From Cohnella sp. CFH 77786 (lineage in GTDB: Bacteria > Bacillota > Bacilli > Paenibacillales > Paenibacillaceae), in the NCBI RefSeq assembly GCF_019400745.1, contig NZ_WJIB01000010.1, positions 186,001 through 250,000 on the forward strand: a stretch of 64,000 nt of DNA, written 5' to 3'. This document shows positions 63,849 to 64,000 of this stretch, piece after piece. The notes under the pieces were generated by a model that did not search any database, was not told the origin of the DNA, and worked only from the letters and a program-made list of their open reading frames with translations. The position numbers were made by a program, and so were the translations under genes. The stretch's first letter is position 1; each line of letters starts with the position of its first letter.

Positions 63849-63984
63849 TTAGAGGGAGAACCTCCCTCTAATCTCGGTGATTTCGAGAATTTGGGATATT
63901 TAGAGGGAAAACCTCCCTCTAATCTCGGTGAAATACCTCAATTGAGGGGATATAGCCGGAATTAGAGGGAGGTTTTCCTTCTAA
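63849..63984. repeat. Cluster of three short hairpin repeats
   Basis: Three copies of TTAGAGGGAgaa-type palindromes (63849-63871, 63900-63922, 63962-63984). The first two share the downstream ATCTCGGTGA and the same orientation; the third is the reverse orientation with one mismatch. They lie upstream of the SLH gene and run to the window edge. 63599-63848 shows no gene. Confidence 0.85.
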
Positions 63985-64000
63985 TCACTCGCTTATGGGT

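Overview
The window looks like chromosome of a Gram-positive spore-former-type Firmicute of the Paenibacillaceae (Paenibacillus/Cohnella-like). The evidence is strong purine-rich Shine-Dalgarno sites with many GTG/TTG starts, three S-layer-homology (SLH) or SLH-like surface proteins, a YesMN-type two-component pair next to a sugar ABC transporter without its own ATPase, a YjfB-type motility peptide, a perfect cre site, and an anaerobic (early-cobalt) cobalamin pathway of the Bacillus megaterium type. No tRNA, rRNA, CRISPR array or intact insertion sequence was found.

1-9.63 kb (minus strand): one cobalamin operon. A promoter and cobalamin riboswitch (9.38-9.63 kb) with an intrinsic terminator (9.23-9.27 kb) control a NiCoT-like cobalt/nickel permease, then cbiH fused to a nitrite/sulfite-reductase-like Fe-S domain, cbiX with an MxCxxC motif and a His/Asp-rich tail of about 95 residues, then cbiJ, cbiC, cbiD, cbiET, cbiL, cbiF and the start of cbiG, mostly with overlapping or nearly abutting ends. 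9.6-10.1 kb is a scar: a duplicated 3' fragment of the gene at 10.9-12.6 kb, next to a frameshifted IS3-family transposase remnant.

10.2-18.9 kb: assorted accessory genes: an uncharacterised 543-residue protein, a small PD-(D/E)xK-like protein, a methyltransferase, DUF4166 and SRPBCC/DoxX-like proteins, a zinc-less alcohol dehydrogenase/quinone reductase relative and an RDD membrane protein.

18.99-31.07 kb (minus strand, visibly more AT-rich): a defence island. Five tightly packed genes encode an MrcB_N-AAA+ (McrB-like) motor, a DUF2357/PD-(D/E)xK (McrC-like) nuclease, a membrane-tethered Mrr-type nuclease, another PD-(D/E)xK-like protein, and an Upf1-like SF1 helicase with a C-terminal PLD-like nuclease domain. 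Just upstream is a HEPN-like/NB-ARC (STAND) protein behind a 15-codon leader ORF. The McrB-like gene's ribosome-binding site lies inside a long hairpin. Hairpin terminators flank the island. This is the best candidate for an undescribed system.

31.3-41.9 kb: a secreted C39-like protease, lipoprotein and membrane proteins, a luciferase-like oxidoreductase, an FAD monooxygenase, a NarL-type two-component pair, YjfB with a possible sigma-D promoter, DUF488, and a rhodanese with tandem inverted-repeat operators. A cluster of broken dehydrogenase and ABC-permease fragments follows. 41.9-52.4 kb: a 2694-residue SLH-anchored surface protein, divergent from an RCC1-repeat protein. 52.4-59.0 kb: sugar-transport operon with sensor kinase and AraC-type regulator. 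59.0-64 kb: a 51-bp x 7 tandem array, small genes, an SLH protein, and a cluster of short hairpin repeats at the window end.
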